NCBI GenBank assembly: GCA_963845695.1
Contig: CAWJTQ010000025.1
Location: 1-64,000 of the forward strand
DNA from: CAWJTV01 sp963845695
GTDB taxonomy: Bacteria > Planctomycetota > Planctomycetia > Isosphaerales > Isosphaeraceae
Direction of reading: 5' to 3'
Length of the DNA stretch: 64,000 bases
In this document: one piece after another, positions 1-8,530 of the stretch
Layout of the letters: each line of letters begins with the position of its first letter
How positions within the stretch are numbered: position 1 is the first letter of the stretch
Translations under genes and position numbers: made by a program
The notes under the pieces: generated by a model
Databases searched by the model: none
Seen by the model: the letters and a program-made list of their open reading frames with translations, nothing else
Told to the model about the DNA's origin: nothing

Positions 1-1
1 T

Positions 2-823
2 GCGACCGTCGGGCAGTACTACGACCGGGCGCGGTACTACGACGAGGCGATCGGGAGGTTCACGAGGCAGGACCCGATGGGGTTCCAGGCGGGTGATGCG
101 GACCTCTACCGCTATGTCGGGAATGGGCCGACCAACGCCACGGATCCGAGCGGCCTCTATAGCGTAACCGTCCTACCTGCTGCTCTTGGCAGGACAAAAG
201 CAAACTTCGGAATCGGAGGGTATTATTACTACCTCGTGATAAGGGCACGAGGCCAGTGGAGCCCTGGAGAACGGCCTATCCAATTCTTCAGGCTGAAAGT
301 CGGCATAGATTACGGTAGCCCACCCAAGTTAAACTATTATCAATATGTCCCTGATATGGGACTCGTGCCCATCGGCAAGGTTGTCGGCACAAAGACGCTT
401 GCTGATGAACAGAACGGAGACCCCCGAAACATCCCGGCGGCTCCAGACCCTAACCGCTACAATATGGTCGGGTTTACTGTAACCATACCTTTGTCGTCAG
501 CCAAGCCTAAGAAGGTGTTCGTGGATGTAGTTGCCTGGTCTTCAACAGTATTTCACTCGCCGGCTGATATGTACCTTTTAGAGTGGTATCCGGTTGCGAC
601 CGGCTCGTGGAAAGGTGTGACTTCCTCCGGCGCGGGGGGTGGCGGGGGCGGCGGAGGTGGGACTGGCGGAGGGGGCGGGGGCGGCGGAGGTGGGACTGGC
701 GGAGGGGGCGGGGGCGGCGGAGGTGGGACTGTCGGCGGGGGCGGAGCTGGCGGAGGGGGCGCGTCGCCTGGTGGCGGTTATGGGACGCCGGGCGGCGGAA
801 CAAGCGGGGATCCTGGGGCTTAG
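2..823 (+). CDS. RHS repeat-associated core protein, C-terminal part with poly-glycine tail (5' end outside window)
   Basis: The reading frame is open from base 2 and encodes the classic RHS core end: YYDRARYYDEAIGRF, then DPMGFQAGD, LYRYVGNGP and DPSGLY. In RHS and polymorphic toxin proteins this core caps the YD-repeat shell, and the residues after DPxGL form the variable C-terminal tip. Here the tip is about 150 residues with no recognised toxin motif, rich in aromatic and beta-type residues, followed by about 50 residues of almost pure glycine broken by single T, V or A residues. The glycine tract is encoded by a 33-bp tandem repeat. The gene is cut by the window edge, so its start, signal and YD repeats are not visible. 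The RHS assignment is firm; a toxin role for the tip is inferred from the family only. Confidence 0.85.
   Translation, partial: ATVGQYYDRARYYDEAIGRFTRQDPMGFQAGDADLYRYVGNGPTNATDPSGLYSVTVLPAALGRTKANFGIGGYYYYLVIRARGQWSPGERPIQFFRLKVGIDYGSPPKLNYYQYVPDMGLVPIGKVVGTKTLADEQNGDPRNIPAAPDPNRYNMVGFTVTIPLSSAKPKKVFVDVVAWSSTVFHSPADMYLLEWYPVATGSWKGVTSSGAGGGGGGGGGTGGGGGGGGGGTGGGGGGGGGGTVGGGGAGGGGASPGGGYGTPGGGTSGDPGA
628..765 (+). repeat. 33-bp tandem repeat coding the glycine tail
   Basis: A 33-bp unit beginning gactggcggagggggc recurs exactly at 661-693 and 694-726 and degenerates on both sides. Each unit codes eleven residues, ten of them glycine. Such G-runs are prone to slippage and to assembly error, so copy number here should be treated with care. 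Confidence 0.85.
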
Positions 824-1042
824 GTCCGTGGCCCATTTAGCCGGTCCTAGCCTACTGTTGCGCACCTAGCAGACAGGACCCGGCGGTTACCGGGATACGT
901 TGGAATTGACAAATGATGCGGCCTGTTGCTGCTTGAGGGGCGGACATTGGGTTTGGCCCCGAGCACAGGAGATTACCAGGATCGTGATCTGACCCTCGAT
1001 CCGGCTCTATTTTGCGGATTGTCGCTTCGTGGAGGGCCACCT

Positions 1043-2127
1043 ATGACTCCTTGGCCAAGGCTCCTGTCGCAACCAGAGATACTACGTGTCCGGTTCAGTG
1101 TACGGGTCTTAGTCTTACTTGTCCTGATGGCAGGAGTGGCCTTGGGATGTATGGTTCGGTGGCGTCGCTGGATCGAGGATCGACGCTCCGCCATTCGCGC
1201 ACTCAAAGGAGCTGGGTTCGTTTTTGTTAGTGAACGCCATGTCTCGCTTATTGAGCCCCAGGTCTCGCGCGAGGGTCGCCCCGCGCACGATCTATGGCCG
1301 GAGTGGGTCAAGGAGCTGATTGGTCGTGATGCTTTTGAAAATGTCTTATACCTTCAACTTACACATAAATTCGATAAACCATCGGACTTTCACGTGGTTG
1401 AGAGCTTCGATGAGCTGGAGACTCTGGTTGTCGCAGATTGTAATATCGAAGATGCAGACCTGGCCCACATTGACGGATTGACCCGACTTCGTACGTTAGC
1501 GCTGGGGATGCCCGCCATAGGGGACTCAGGTCTCGTCCACCTCAGGCACCTTCAAAGTCTGGAGAATCTTAATCTCTCCTTCACAGCAGTCACGGACTCT
1601 GGCTTAAAGCACTCAAACCGCTGACCCGACTTCGGTGTCTAAGACTCGCCGGTACCAATGTTACCGACGCCGGCTTGGGGGCCCTAGAGTTTCTCCCGAA
1701 ACTTGAAATACTGGACCTGCGTCAGACGAAAGTTAGTGACTCAGGGTTATCGCGCCTGTGCCATTTTCCCAAACTCAGAGTACTGATGATCGGGGGGCCG
1801 CGCATGACGGACACGGCTCTGACATCCTTATCGAAGTGGGACAGGCTGGATGAGTTGCATCTCTTCGGTCCTCGATTCACTGACTTCGGGCTCGCCCGGC
1901 TGGCTGGCATGCAACAGCTCCGGGCTATAAGACTCGGGGCGGGGGTCGCGGTGACAGACGTGGGGCTTGATCACCTTCGCGGATTGAGTCACCTGCAAGA
2001 GTTAGACATTACTGGGGCTTCCGCGCTGAGCGAAGGAGCGCTCGAGCAATTGACGAAGGACCGTCCTTGGTTGTCCATCACCAGGGGGGGAGCGGGTCAC
2101 GTCCTCCCCCTATTTCCGGGAGAATAA
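1043..2127 (+). CDS. Leucine-rich-repeat membrane-anchored protein (one frame break)
   Basis: ATG 1043 follows a GGAGG at 1031-1035. The N-terminus has a basic stretch and one hydrophobic segment (about residues 18-35, VRVLVLLVLMAGVALGC), so the protein is probably membrane anchored or exported. From about residue 100 it consists of LRR units of the bacterial type (LxxLxxLxLxxTxVTDxGL), typical of large planctomycete LRR families. The frame changes near 1605-1620: up to there the text reads TAVTDSGLKH and stops, while the next frame continues as ALKPLTRLRCLRL and runs cleanly to the stop at 2127. One missing base near 1612 would restore a single protein of about 360 residues. It lies just downstream of the RHS gene; an immunity or accessory role is possible but unsupported. 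Confidence 0.75.
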
Positions 2128-2611
2128 GCGGGGAGGGTAGAAAAAGGGGTAGGCGGGAAGAAAAGGGGGGGAGCAAAGGGGAGGGGGAGCAAAGGGGACA
2201 TCCCTAAATCTGGACGGGGTTTGGGGGATCTGTGCCGATTGCGGAATCTGGGGATGAGGTGTCACGATCGCAGAGACCCTTCGGGAAACGGCATGACCAG
2301 GCCAGCTTTCGCTACCGCTCACGTGAGCGCACAGTCGTCCGAACTCGGCCCGAAACCCGTCCTGCCTCACCATGCGCGGAAAGTCCTGTTCGCCTCGGCG
2401 CACTCGGGCGGAAAAGATGTACCGTTGAAAGTCAAGTGCCGTTGACCGTGATGACGGCGGAAGTCGTCGGGCGCCAGGATACGGACGGGGGACGCCTGGG
2501 CCAATGAGGCACGGTCACCCATTGTGCCCACTCTGATCGAGGCCGGGAATACTTAGGATCGCGTTGAGGTTCCTGCTCCAACCGCCTCAATGGCGATTCC
2601 GGCACCTCACG
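2128..2611. other. Intergenic region with purine-rich repeats
   Basis: No convincing gene. The segment 2130-2205 is strongly purine-rich and contains two copies of gggggagcaaagggga. The rest has no recognisable coding signal. The downstream end of the IS110 element must lie in here or close to 2600, but its boundary cannot be read without an empty-site comparison. Confidence 0.5.
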
Positions 2612-4415
2612 TCACTGGGGACGACGGGTTCCTGTTACGGGTTCCTCTTCTCTCTTCCGAGCCAGTCCGAACGTCTCCGCCAGATGCAACGCGGCCTCGT
2701 ACAGCGGCAAGCGATGCACGGCTCCCCACAGATCCAGCACGTTGCCCTGGACTCCGCATTCAGCATGAAAACATTTGAAGATATTCTTGCTCAAATTGAC
2801 CGAGAACGTGCGTTCCGCCGCCCCGGCGTGGCTGTGCAGCGGGCACGGGCCGCGACGTTGCTGACCCCGGCCGCGAAGCTGCGCCACCAGGTCCAGATGC
2901 GCGAGTACCTGTTCCATGGTGATCTGTTCGCGCAAGAATGCGTAGTCCACCCGCGGTCGAGCCACCCGGATCGATGGAGACACCGGATTGACAGCCGAGG
3001 GAATCGGCGCTACTGTGGAAGTCGCCGTGGTGACCACTTTCTCCGTGGGCTTGTCCCGCTTGTGGCCCACGGCGTTTTCGTTGGCGGTGCCGGCCGTCGG
3101 CGTGCCCGCCGCGGCTTTCGCGCCCGCCGCGGTGGTCGTGGCCTTCTCGCCCGCCACGGTAGTTGTGGCTTTCTCGTCCGCCGGCTCCCACGCGTAATGC
3201 TTCGGGTCGAAGGGACGATCGGTCTTCCAGACCGCAAAGACCAGGTGCACCAGTTTGCACATGCCGTGCCCTATCGCGACGTCGCCGCGCGTCCCCTTGG
3301 CCCGCAGCCGGCAATACTGGGCCCGGACGGCGGGGTTGTGGCGGATGGCTGTGCGCGCGGCGTTCCACAGGGCGGCGCGGGCCAGGTCGTTACCCTTGCG
3401 CGACATGTGCATCGAGCCCGGGGGTCGAGGTCGCCCCTGCTTGTCCACCCCCGAACTTTCCTCTTCGGGGAAGACGCCGAAATAGTTGACCAGGCTATCC
3501 GGCGTCGCGAACCGGTCGATGTCCACGATCTTGGCCACCAGGATCGCGGCCGTGGACTGACCGATGCCATGAATGGTCAAGACCTGGACGTGGGGCGAGG
3601 GGGGCAGGGCGTCCCAGGTCTCCCTCAGGAGCTGCTTCAGATCCCGCTGCGGCCTTCTGGTTGCCAGCGACCTGGTCGACGAGGTTGCGGACCAACGACT
3701 CGGCCGCAGCGCCGCGGAGCGAGGCCACCGACTGGGCAGCGGCCTGCTGAAGGGCTCGGGCTTGATCGCTGTCCAGATGGGGGATCTTCTCCAGCGACGA
3801 CAGCCGGGCCGCGGCGATGCGCTCGGCGGTGGGGTATTTCTCGAGCAGCCGCAGCACCCAACCGGCGGTGATGTCGTCGGCGAGGGTGGCCAGCTCGGGA
3901 AAGGTGCGCGCCAGGAGGTTATGGAGCTGGTTGGTGACCCGGGTGGTCTGCTTGACCTGCCCTTGCAAGCGGCCGACGATCTCGCGGAGCAGGGTCATGG
4001 CGGGCTTGGGCGCGGGCGAGGCAGCGGGGCGCTCGACCAACGCGAAGCGGGCCATGGCCCGGCTTTCGGTGTCGTCGGTGATGGACTTGGGAAAGTGAGC
4101 CCTGTGGTAGTCTTTGTTGCGCTTGGGCTCGCCGATGGAGATGGTCATGGGCCAAGCGAGTCCGCGGAGGAACTGCTCGAGATTGGCGGCGTACGGTCCG
4201 GCCGCATCGATGCGGACCTGGAAGTGAACCTGTGGATGAAGTCGGCGCAATTGCTCCAAGCGATCCCGCAAGGCCTGGTATCCGGCGTGGTTCTCGGTGA
4301 CCGTCAGCGGCTTGGCCGCCGGCAGGAGATCGGGTCTGAGGAACGAGACGCGATGACCATATCGAGCGGTGTCGATTCCAACGCCAATACGGTCGAGGGG
4401 TGTGGTGATCGTCAT
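2612..4415 (-). CDS. IS110-family transposase with C-terminal CHC2 zinc finger (one frame break)
   Basis: IS110 transposases are DEDD recombinases with an N-terminal RuvC-like domain and a C-terminal Tnp20 domain holding a serine; members of this family use bridge RNAs. Here the N-terminal domain starts at 4415 with GVGID (D15), has an acidic residue at D70 where Glu is more usual, and has DDTESRAMARF at about 114-124. The Tnp20 part includes IHGIGQSTAAILVAKI, NYFGVFPEEESSG and GSMHMSRKGNDLARAALW. The frame changes near 3635-3655; the next frame reads KQLLRETWDAL and continues to 2612. After a low-complexity Ala/Thr/Lys linker the C-terminus carries CPLH, then CFHAEC and GNVLDLW, a DnaG-like CHC2 zinc-binding module. 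Total about 600 residues, much longer than a plain IS110 transposase (about 330-420). The break may be a sequencing error or inactivation. Confidence 0.85.
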
Positions 4416-4660
4416 AGGAATTCTCCCCAGAGACAGAAGGAATCACGTACGACATGTGTCTGAGGAGTAGGCGTGAGACTCCCCCGGGACTCTTGGGCCA
4501 GGCGATCCTTGTGATGAGCGGTCGAGCCGCAAGATGTACCAATACCTTAAGCCCAAGCCGGAGGGAGCAATCTTTTCCAAGAGGTCAAAGCCTCAGGGGA
4601 CATACAGCTCTCCCCACGACACTAGAGCCAGTATCGCAAACTGGCCGGAATCGACCATAC

Positions 4661-4743
4661 AAGGGGGACATAGCGCGAATCGACAACTGTCCGATGCCGA
4701 TGGTCGTCTTATGACATCTGTCGATATGTGCTATGTCCCCCTT
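4661..4743. other. Long imperfect hairpin upstream of IS110 transposase (candidate structured RNA)
   Basis: Perfect 14-bp arms aagggggacatagc (4661-4674) and gctatgtccccctt (4730-4743) enclose a second inverted pair, atcgaca (4679-4685) and tgtcgat (4719-4725). On the plus strand the outer arm is followed by a T-rich run, so it could also act as a terminator. Its place upstream of the transposase fits part of a bridge RNA region, but this is an inference from position only; an unrelated palindromic repeat is equally possible. Confidence 0.4.
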
Positions 4744-4985
4744 TTTCTTATCGGTGGTCACCGATGGGCGGCTCGATCAGCTCATCGCGTTGACGCGGGT
4801 TCGGACGGGGGACGAGGTCCGGGAGACCTCCGGTCCGGGCGGACGGCGGGGTCGGGAGACCGCGCCGAGCACGAGTGCGGAGGCCGATGCTCAACCCCCC
4901 TGGCCCCCCCTTCGCAAGGGGGGGATGAATTGATGCGGATCGCCCCATTTCTTTTGAGACTCCTCGCCGGACGCCACCAAGATCT

Positions 4986-5182
4986 GCCCCGAAGGGGCGC
5001 AACAAACCAGCCCGGGGCAACGCCCCGGGAACCGAGGAAACCCCCAGAAAATGCCCTGAAAGGGCGGCACACGAATGGGTCCAACGGCCAGCCCTGTGTC
5101 GCCCCTTCAGGGCTCGAGGTGGGGTGGGCGACCGAGTCCCGGGGCGTTGCCCCGGGCTGGTTTGTTGCGGCCCCTTCGGGGC
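4986..5182. repeat. Inverted repeat with about 45-bp arms
   Basis: Arm 4986-5030 (starts gccccgaaggggcgcaacaa) is repeated inverted at 5137-5182 (ends ttgcggccccttcggggc) with only about one base difference in length. The arms themselves contain small palindromes (cccggggcaacgccccggg). The loop holds further short palindromes around gccctgaaagggc (about 5053-5065). This looks like a palindromic interspersed element of REP/MITE type. No coding capacity of its own is visible. Confidence 0.7.
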
Positions 5183-5684
5183 AAAGATCCGCCCGAGGCC
5201 AAGCCCCAGTCCGGTGGTGTTGGGCGAGAAGTCTCTTTCTTTTCCCCCCTTGAGAAGGGGGGCTTAGGGCGAGGGCCTCGAGGGTGTGCCAGACAACGGT
5301 TAAGAGTCCCTCAAAAAAGGGGGACAGGCACCTCGAAGGCTCGGAGCCAGTCCCCGTTTTTTGAGGGACTCCAAGCGGCCCGGACACGGGGATTGGTGCT
5401 CGCAGAGCACCCGACTGGCTGGGGTGATGACAAGTCGATTTGACTGGTCTACCTCGCCTCACGTAATCTTCCGGCTGTCGTTGCGCCTTGACCAACGCAC
5501 CTCGCTCGCCGCCCTGGCACCCTCTCTCTGCCTGGCGAGGCGAGGGGGAAGCACCACGTGCCTCGATTGCGAGAGGAGTGCCGCGGTGTGTCAAGGGCGA
5601 CGTTTCATCGCACCCGCTTCGCCCTCCCACTCGGGATCATCTCCGCTCTCGAGGGGATGATCGACGGAACGAAAGGAAAGCTCG
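5183..5684. other. Repeat-rich intergenic region
   Basis: Contains a short C-run/G-run palindrome near 5240-5265, the 68-bp palindromic repeat (listed separately) and the GC-rich segment 5500-5560 with a gcgaggcgaggggg motif typical of dispersed palindromes. No open frame here has convincing protein character. Confidence 0.4.
5304..5371. repeat. 68-bp palindromic interspersed repeat, copy A
   Basis: The ends gagtccctcaaaaaa and ttttttgagggactc form a near-perfect stem of about 22 bp with an inner loop containing ggcacctcgaagg and ctcggagcc. The same element occurs at 12778-12844 and 57931-57998, always between genes. Confidence 0.8.
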
Positions 5685-6149
5685 ATGGCCACGGTGCTGT
5701 TTCTCCACGGGTGGAATTCGAAGACGGGGGGTGTCAAGCCGACCTACCTTGCCGAGCACGGCCAGGTCGTGATCAATCCGGCTCTGCCCGACGAGGACTT
5801 CAATGAAGCCGTCCGGATCGCCCAGGAGTCGTTCGACCGGCATCGGCCGGGTGTGGTTGTCGGCTCGTCGCGGGGCGGCGCCGTGGCGATGAACATTGAC
5901 TCGACCGGCGCGGCGCTGGTTCTGCTCTGCCCGGCGTGGAAGAAATGGGGAGCGGTGACGACCGTCAAACCCGGCACCGTGATCCTCCATTCCGAGGCCG
6001 ACGACGTGATCCCGATTGCCGATAGCCGCGAGTTGCTCGCACGGAGTGGACTGCCGGATTCGGCCCTGGTCGTGGTCGGGAACGACCATCGTCTGGCCGA
6101 CCCGGAGCCGCTGGCCGCGATGCTCTCGGTCGTGAGTCATGAGTTGTGA
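5685..6149 (+). CDS. Small alpha/beta hydrolase
   Basis: A 154-residue single-domain protein. The N-terminal strand VLFLHGWNSKTGG is the oxyanion-hole region, GSSRGGA (about 62-68) is a G-x-S-x-G nucleophile elbow, HSEADDVIP supplies the likely acid and GNDHRLADPE the catalytic His. Size and motifs fit the small YqiA/RBBP9-like esterase group of alpha/beta hydrolases. The upstream GAAAGGAAAGC just before ATG 5685 is a plausible ribosome site. There is no signal peptide, so it is cytoplasmic. Substrate unknown. The gene is intact and stands alone between repeat-rich spacers; the 200-bp direct repeat begins directly after its stop. Confidence 0.8.
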   Translation: MATVLFLHGWNSKTGGVKPTYLAEHGQVVINPALPDEDFNEAVRIAQESFDRHRPGVVVGSSRGGAVAMNIDSTGAALVLLCPAWKKWGAVTTVKPGTVILHSEADDVIPIADSRELLARSGLPDSALVVVGNDHRLADPEPLAAMLSVVSHEL

Positions 6150-6152
6150 CTC

Positions 6153-6356
6153 GTCCACGAAGTCGCAAACCACCGTCCATGGACCGCACAAGTTCACCGC
6201 TCGCCGATCGACAGGACCACAGAAGCGGATCGGAGACCAGAGATTGGAACACGAGATTCACGAAATCCACGAAAAAACTCAGGTATGGTGAGAACCAGAC
6301 CCGAGTGAGCCAGCGGTTTCCTGTTCGGGTAGATGGTCATTTCGGATCTGGTGGAC
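6153..6356 (+). repeat. About 200-bp dispersed direct repeat, copy 1
   Basis: Begins gtccacgaagtcgcaaac and includes agttcaccgctcgccgatcg, then gaaccagaccc, and ends around catttcggatctggtgga. A second copy lies at about 11368-11566 in the same orientation, at roughly 80 percent identity by eye. Both copies start within a few bases of the stop codon of the preceding gene. Confidence 0.7.
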
Positions 6357-6712
6357 GAGCTTCGGAGTATCGGGGTAGTGATGGGGTCTGCCCCAATCGA
6401 ATCCAACCTGGAGGGCGGAACGAACTGGCGCCATGGAATCCTATTGATCGCCCAGGCGTGTCAAGGGCAACTTTCGCTCCCGCAAGCCTCGCGATGGCGC
6501 GAGTATCGTGGTGAAGCCAGGGTTCCGTGTGATGCACCGATGACCCATGACCCAGAGCCAATTCCTCTGGTCAGCGCGGCCGATAGCGGGTAGAACTCCG
6601 TGCGACCTTCCTGAAGGGGAGCGATCCAGGCATGGCATGGTCCGTCAGCCAGCGGAGACCAGAGCGTCGCCCCTGCGACCACCGACGGTCCGGATCAGGA
6701 GGATGGGTGCCG

Positions 6713-7747
6713 ATGTCGGGTTGGCGGGCGCGGATCGTCATGGTCGTACTGGGCTGTGCGTCGCTCTGGCAAGGCCATGCGGCGGAGGCGTCCGCGGACG
6801 TCCGGATCGACAAGGGCTTCCTGGCCGGGATCATCGAAAAGCTGCCGCCTGTCGCGTTTGAGACGCAGGGGCAGCTTCGCGGGATGGTCCACGACTTCCG
6901 GCTCATCGCGATCGAGGCCCGTACACGGCAAATCCTGGTCGCCTGCAAAATCGAGGGAGCCTTTCGTGCCCCGGTCAATGGCCCGATCACGGACCGGATC
7001 GCTCGGAGCCGGCAGATGCCGGAGGGTTGGCGGAAGTTCAGCTTCGACGTCCGGGCGCGGGTCAACATCGAGCCGGGCGGCGACGCGGCCCCGCGGTTCC
7101 GGATCGGGATCGATGAGGTCAAGAGGCGGGAGCTCGACGGCTTCAGCGGGATCATCGCCAAGGTGCTGGGCCAGTTCTTCGATGAGCTGGTCACCCAGCT
7201 CGCCAACGGCCGGGCGGCGCGCCTGAGCGATCATCTCAACGCCGAGATCGTCCGCCACGTCGCGGTGTTCAAGGAATATGGGGTATTCTACGGGATCGAG
7301 TACTCTCAGGCCGAGCTGGTCCTCCATTTCGACCTGACCCGGCTTCGGTCCGAGGGGGTCGCCGGCTACGTCTTCACTGAACCGCAGCCGGGGACCGTCC
7401 CCCTCTACCGATGGCTTCACCCGGGCGACCGCTCGCACTATTACACGCTCCGCCCCGGCGCGCCGGATCGGCCCCGATCGGTCTCTGAGGGAATCTCTTG
7501 CTACGTCCTGGACCACCGCGTCGCCGACACCGTCCCACTCTATCGCTGGACCAACGCGCACGATCACCTGTACACGATCGCACCCGACGGCGAGCAAGCC
7601 AGTCGCCTGGGGTATCGGCCCCGCGGGGTTACCTGCTACGTCTACCACGACCCCAAGCCGGGGACCGTGCCTCTCTACCGCTTCTTCGACCCGATCCGCC
7701 GCCAGCACTTCTACACGACCCATGCTTATGGTGAATTCCTCAAGTAG
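6713..7747 (+). CDS. Secreted protein with C-terminal DUF5648-type repeats
   Basis: ATG 6713 is preceded by AGGAGG at 6699-6704 and gives a good signal peptide (MSGWRARIVMVVLGCASLWQ, then HAAEASA). An upstream in-frame start at 6632 would add a poor N-terminus. The first 210 residues form a domain I cannot name (alternating beta and helix, with RIGIDEVKRRELDGFSGIIA near the centre). The last 120 residues have three units of the type VPLYRxxxPxxxxHYYT or VPLYRFFDPxxxxHFYTT, which is the DUF5648 signature found in many secreted bacterial proteins. Function unknown; probably periplasmic or surface located. Gene intact. Confidence 0.75.
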   Translation: MSGWRARIVMVVLGCASLWQGHAAEASADVRIDKGFLAGIIEKLPPVAFETQGQLRGMVHDFRLIAIEARTRQILVACKIEGAFRAPVNGPITDRIARSRQMPEGWRKFSFDVRARVNIEPGGDAAPRFRIGIDEVKRRELDGFSGIIAKVLGQFFDELVTQLANGRAARLSDHLNAEIVRHVAVFKEYGVFYGIEYSQAELVLHFDLTRLRSEGVAGYVFTEPQPGTVPLYRWLHPGDRSHYYTLRPGAPDRPRSVSEGISCYVLDHRVADTVPLYRWTNAHDHLYTIAPDGEQASRLGYRPRGVTCYVYHDPKPGTVPLYRFFDPIRRQHFYTTHAYGEFLK

Positions 7748-8178
7748 ATGTGGCAAGGCTTCCTGGCGATCCCTCGCTGGCTCAACAACATCGGATCGTT
7801 CCGGGGTTACTGACCTCGGTCGCTCTTTCGCCTTCTGTTGCGCTGGGAATCCGACCCCTCACCCGCCCTTCGGGCACTCTCTCTCCGCTGCCGCGGGGCG
7901 AGAGGGAGGTCAGCCGCGCTACGGAAACGGGATGAACGCTCAGGGGCGTCAACTCCAACTTTTCCTCGCGCCAGGCTCGCCGTTCCAAGGGGATTCCGAT
8001 TTCCAGGAGATCAACGGCTTGGGCCTCGCTCAGGCTGAAGTGGACTCGCGGATTGCGGTTGACCTCACCGCATGATGACAGGCCCCAGTGTTGCCTCAAG
8101 ACCTCCGGTGGCATTACCATCCGAGTGGTCAGGTGGACGAGTGGCTTCGAGGGTTGCCCTCTGAGAGGAGTTCTTGCC
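7748..8178. other. Intergenic region with GC-rich palindrome
   Basis: No convincing gene. The segment about 7855-7915 contains cacccgcccttcgggcactc and ccgcggggcgagagggagg, the kind of GC palindrome found repeatedly between genes of planctomycetes. The rest shows no coding character. Confidence 0.4.
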
Positions 8179-8470
8179 ATGAGACGAAGGATCGCGGCTG
8201 TGTGTCTGGCTCTGATGATCCTGGCCTTGTTGCTGGTGGTGACCGGCAGAAGCGGGACTTCGGCCCAGGAGGCTGCCGCGGTGGCGCAGAGGCGGCTTGT
8301 GGAGGTCGGCAAGACCTACCATTTCTTGGGTCCTCGTACGGATACACGCTGCAAAGTCGTCGAAGTCGCCCCGCGACAAATGGGTCTGTGTGGATTTCCT
8401 CAATACGGCGAAGCCGACCAAGGGTTGGATCAATTTGGATTTGGTTTCGGTCATCTGGGACGAGGAGTAG
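8179..8470 (+). CDS. Small secreted protein (one frame break)
   Basis: ATG 8179 has an upstream GAGAGGAG (8161-8168). The N-terminus MRRRIAAVCLALMILALLLV is a signal peptide or membrane anchor. The mature part reads RRLVEVGKTYHFLG..CKVVEVA; one base then appears to be missing near 8370-8378, after which another frame continues as RDKWVCVDFLNTAK and ends at TAG 8468-8470. Restored length is about 96 residues. The cysteines and beta-rich character suggest a small exported domain, function unknown. It sits directly upstream of the YfhO-like gene. Confidence 0.55.
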
Positions 8471-8530
8471 CCAGGCGTTTTGCCCGAAGGGCCGGCGGTG
8501 CATCGATCGAGCTGGAGAGAGGCGCGGGGC

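Larger units (their letters stand above)
2600..4750 (-). mobile_element. IS110-family insertion sequence, approximate extent
   Basis: The extent is defined only by the transposase gene plus upstream non-coding DNA. IS110 elements usually lack terminal inverted repeats and do not duplicate the target, so the ends cannot be called from one copy. In the IS110 subgroup the bridge RNA is encoded in the non-coding DNA upstream of the transposase, which here is 4416-4750 and contains a strong hairpin. Confidence 0.45.

Noticed and set aside
2564..3871. Long plus-strand open frame opposite the transposase
   Set aside because: The translation is arginine/glycine-rich without family motifs, while the minus strand carries clear IS110 and CHC2 motifs; it is an antisense shadow in GC-rich DNA.
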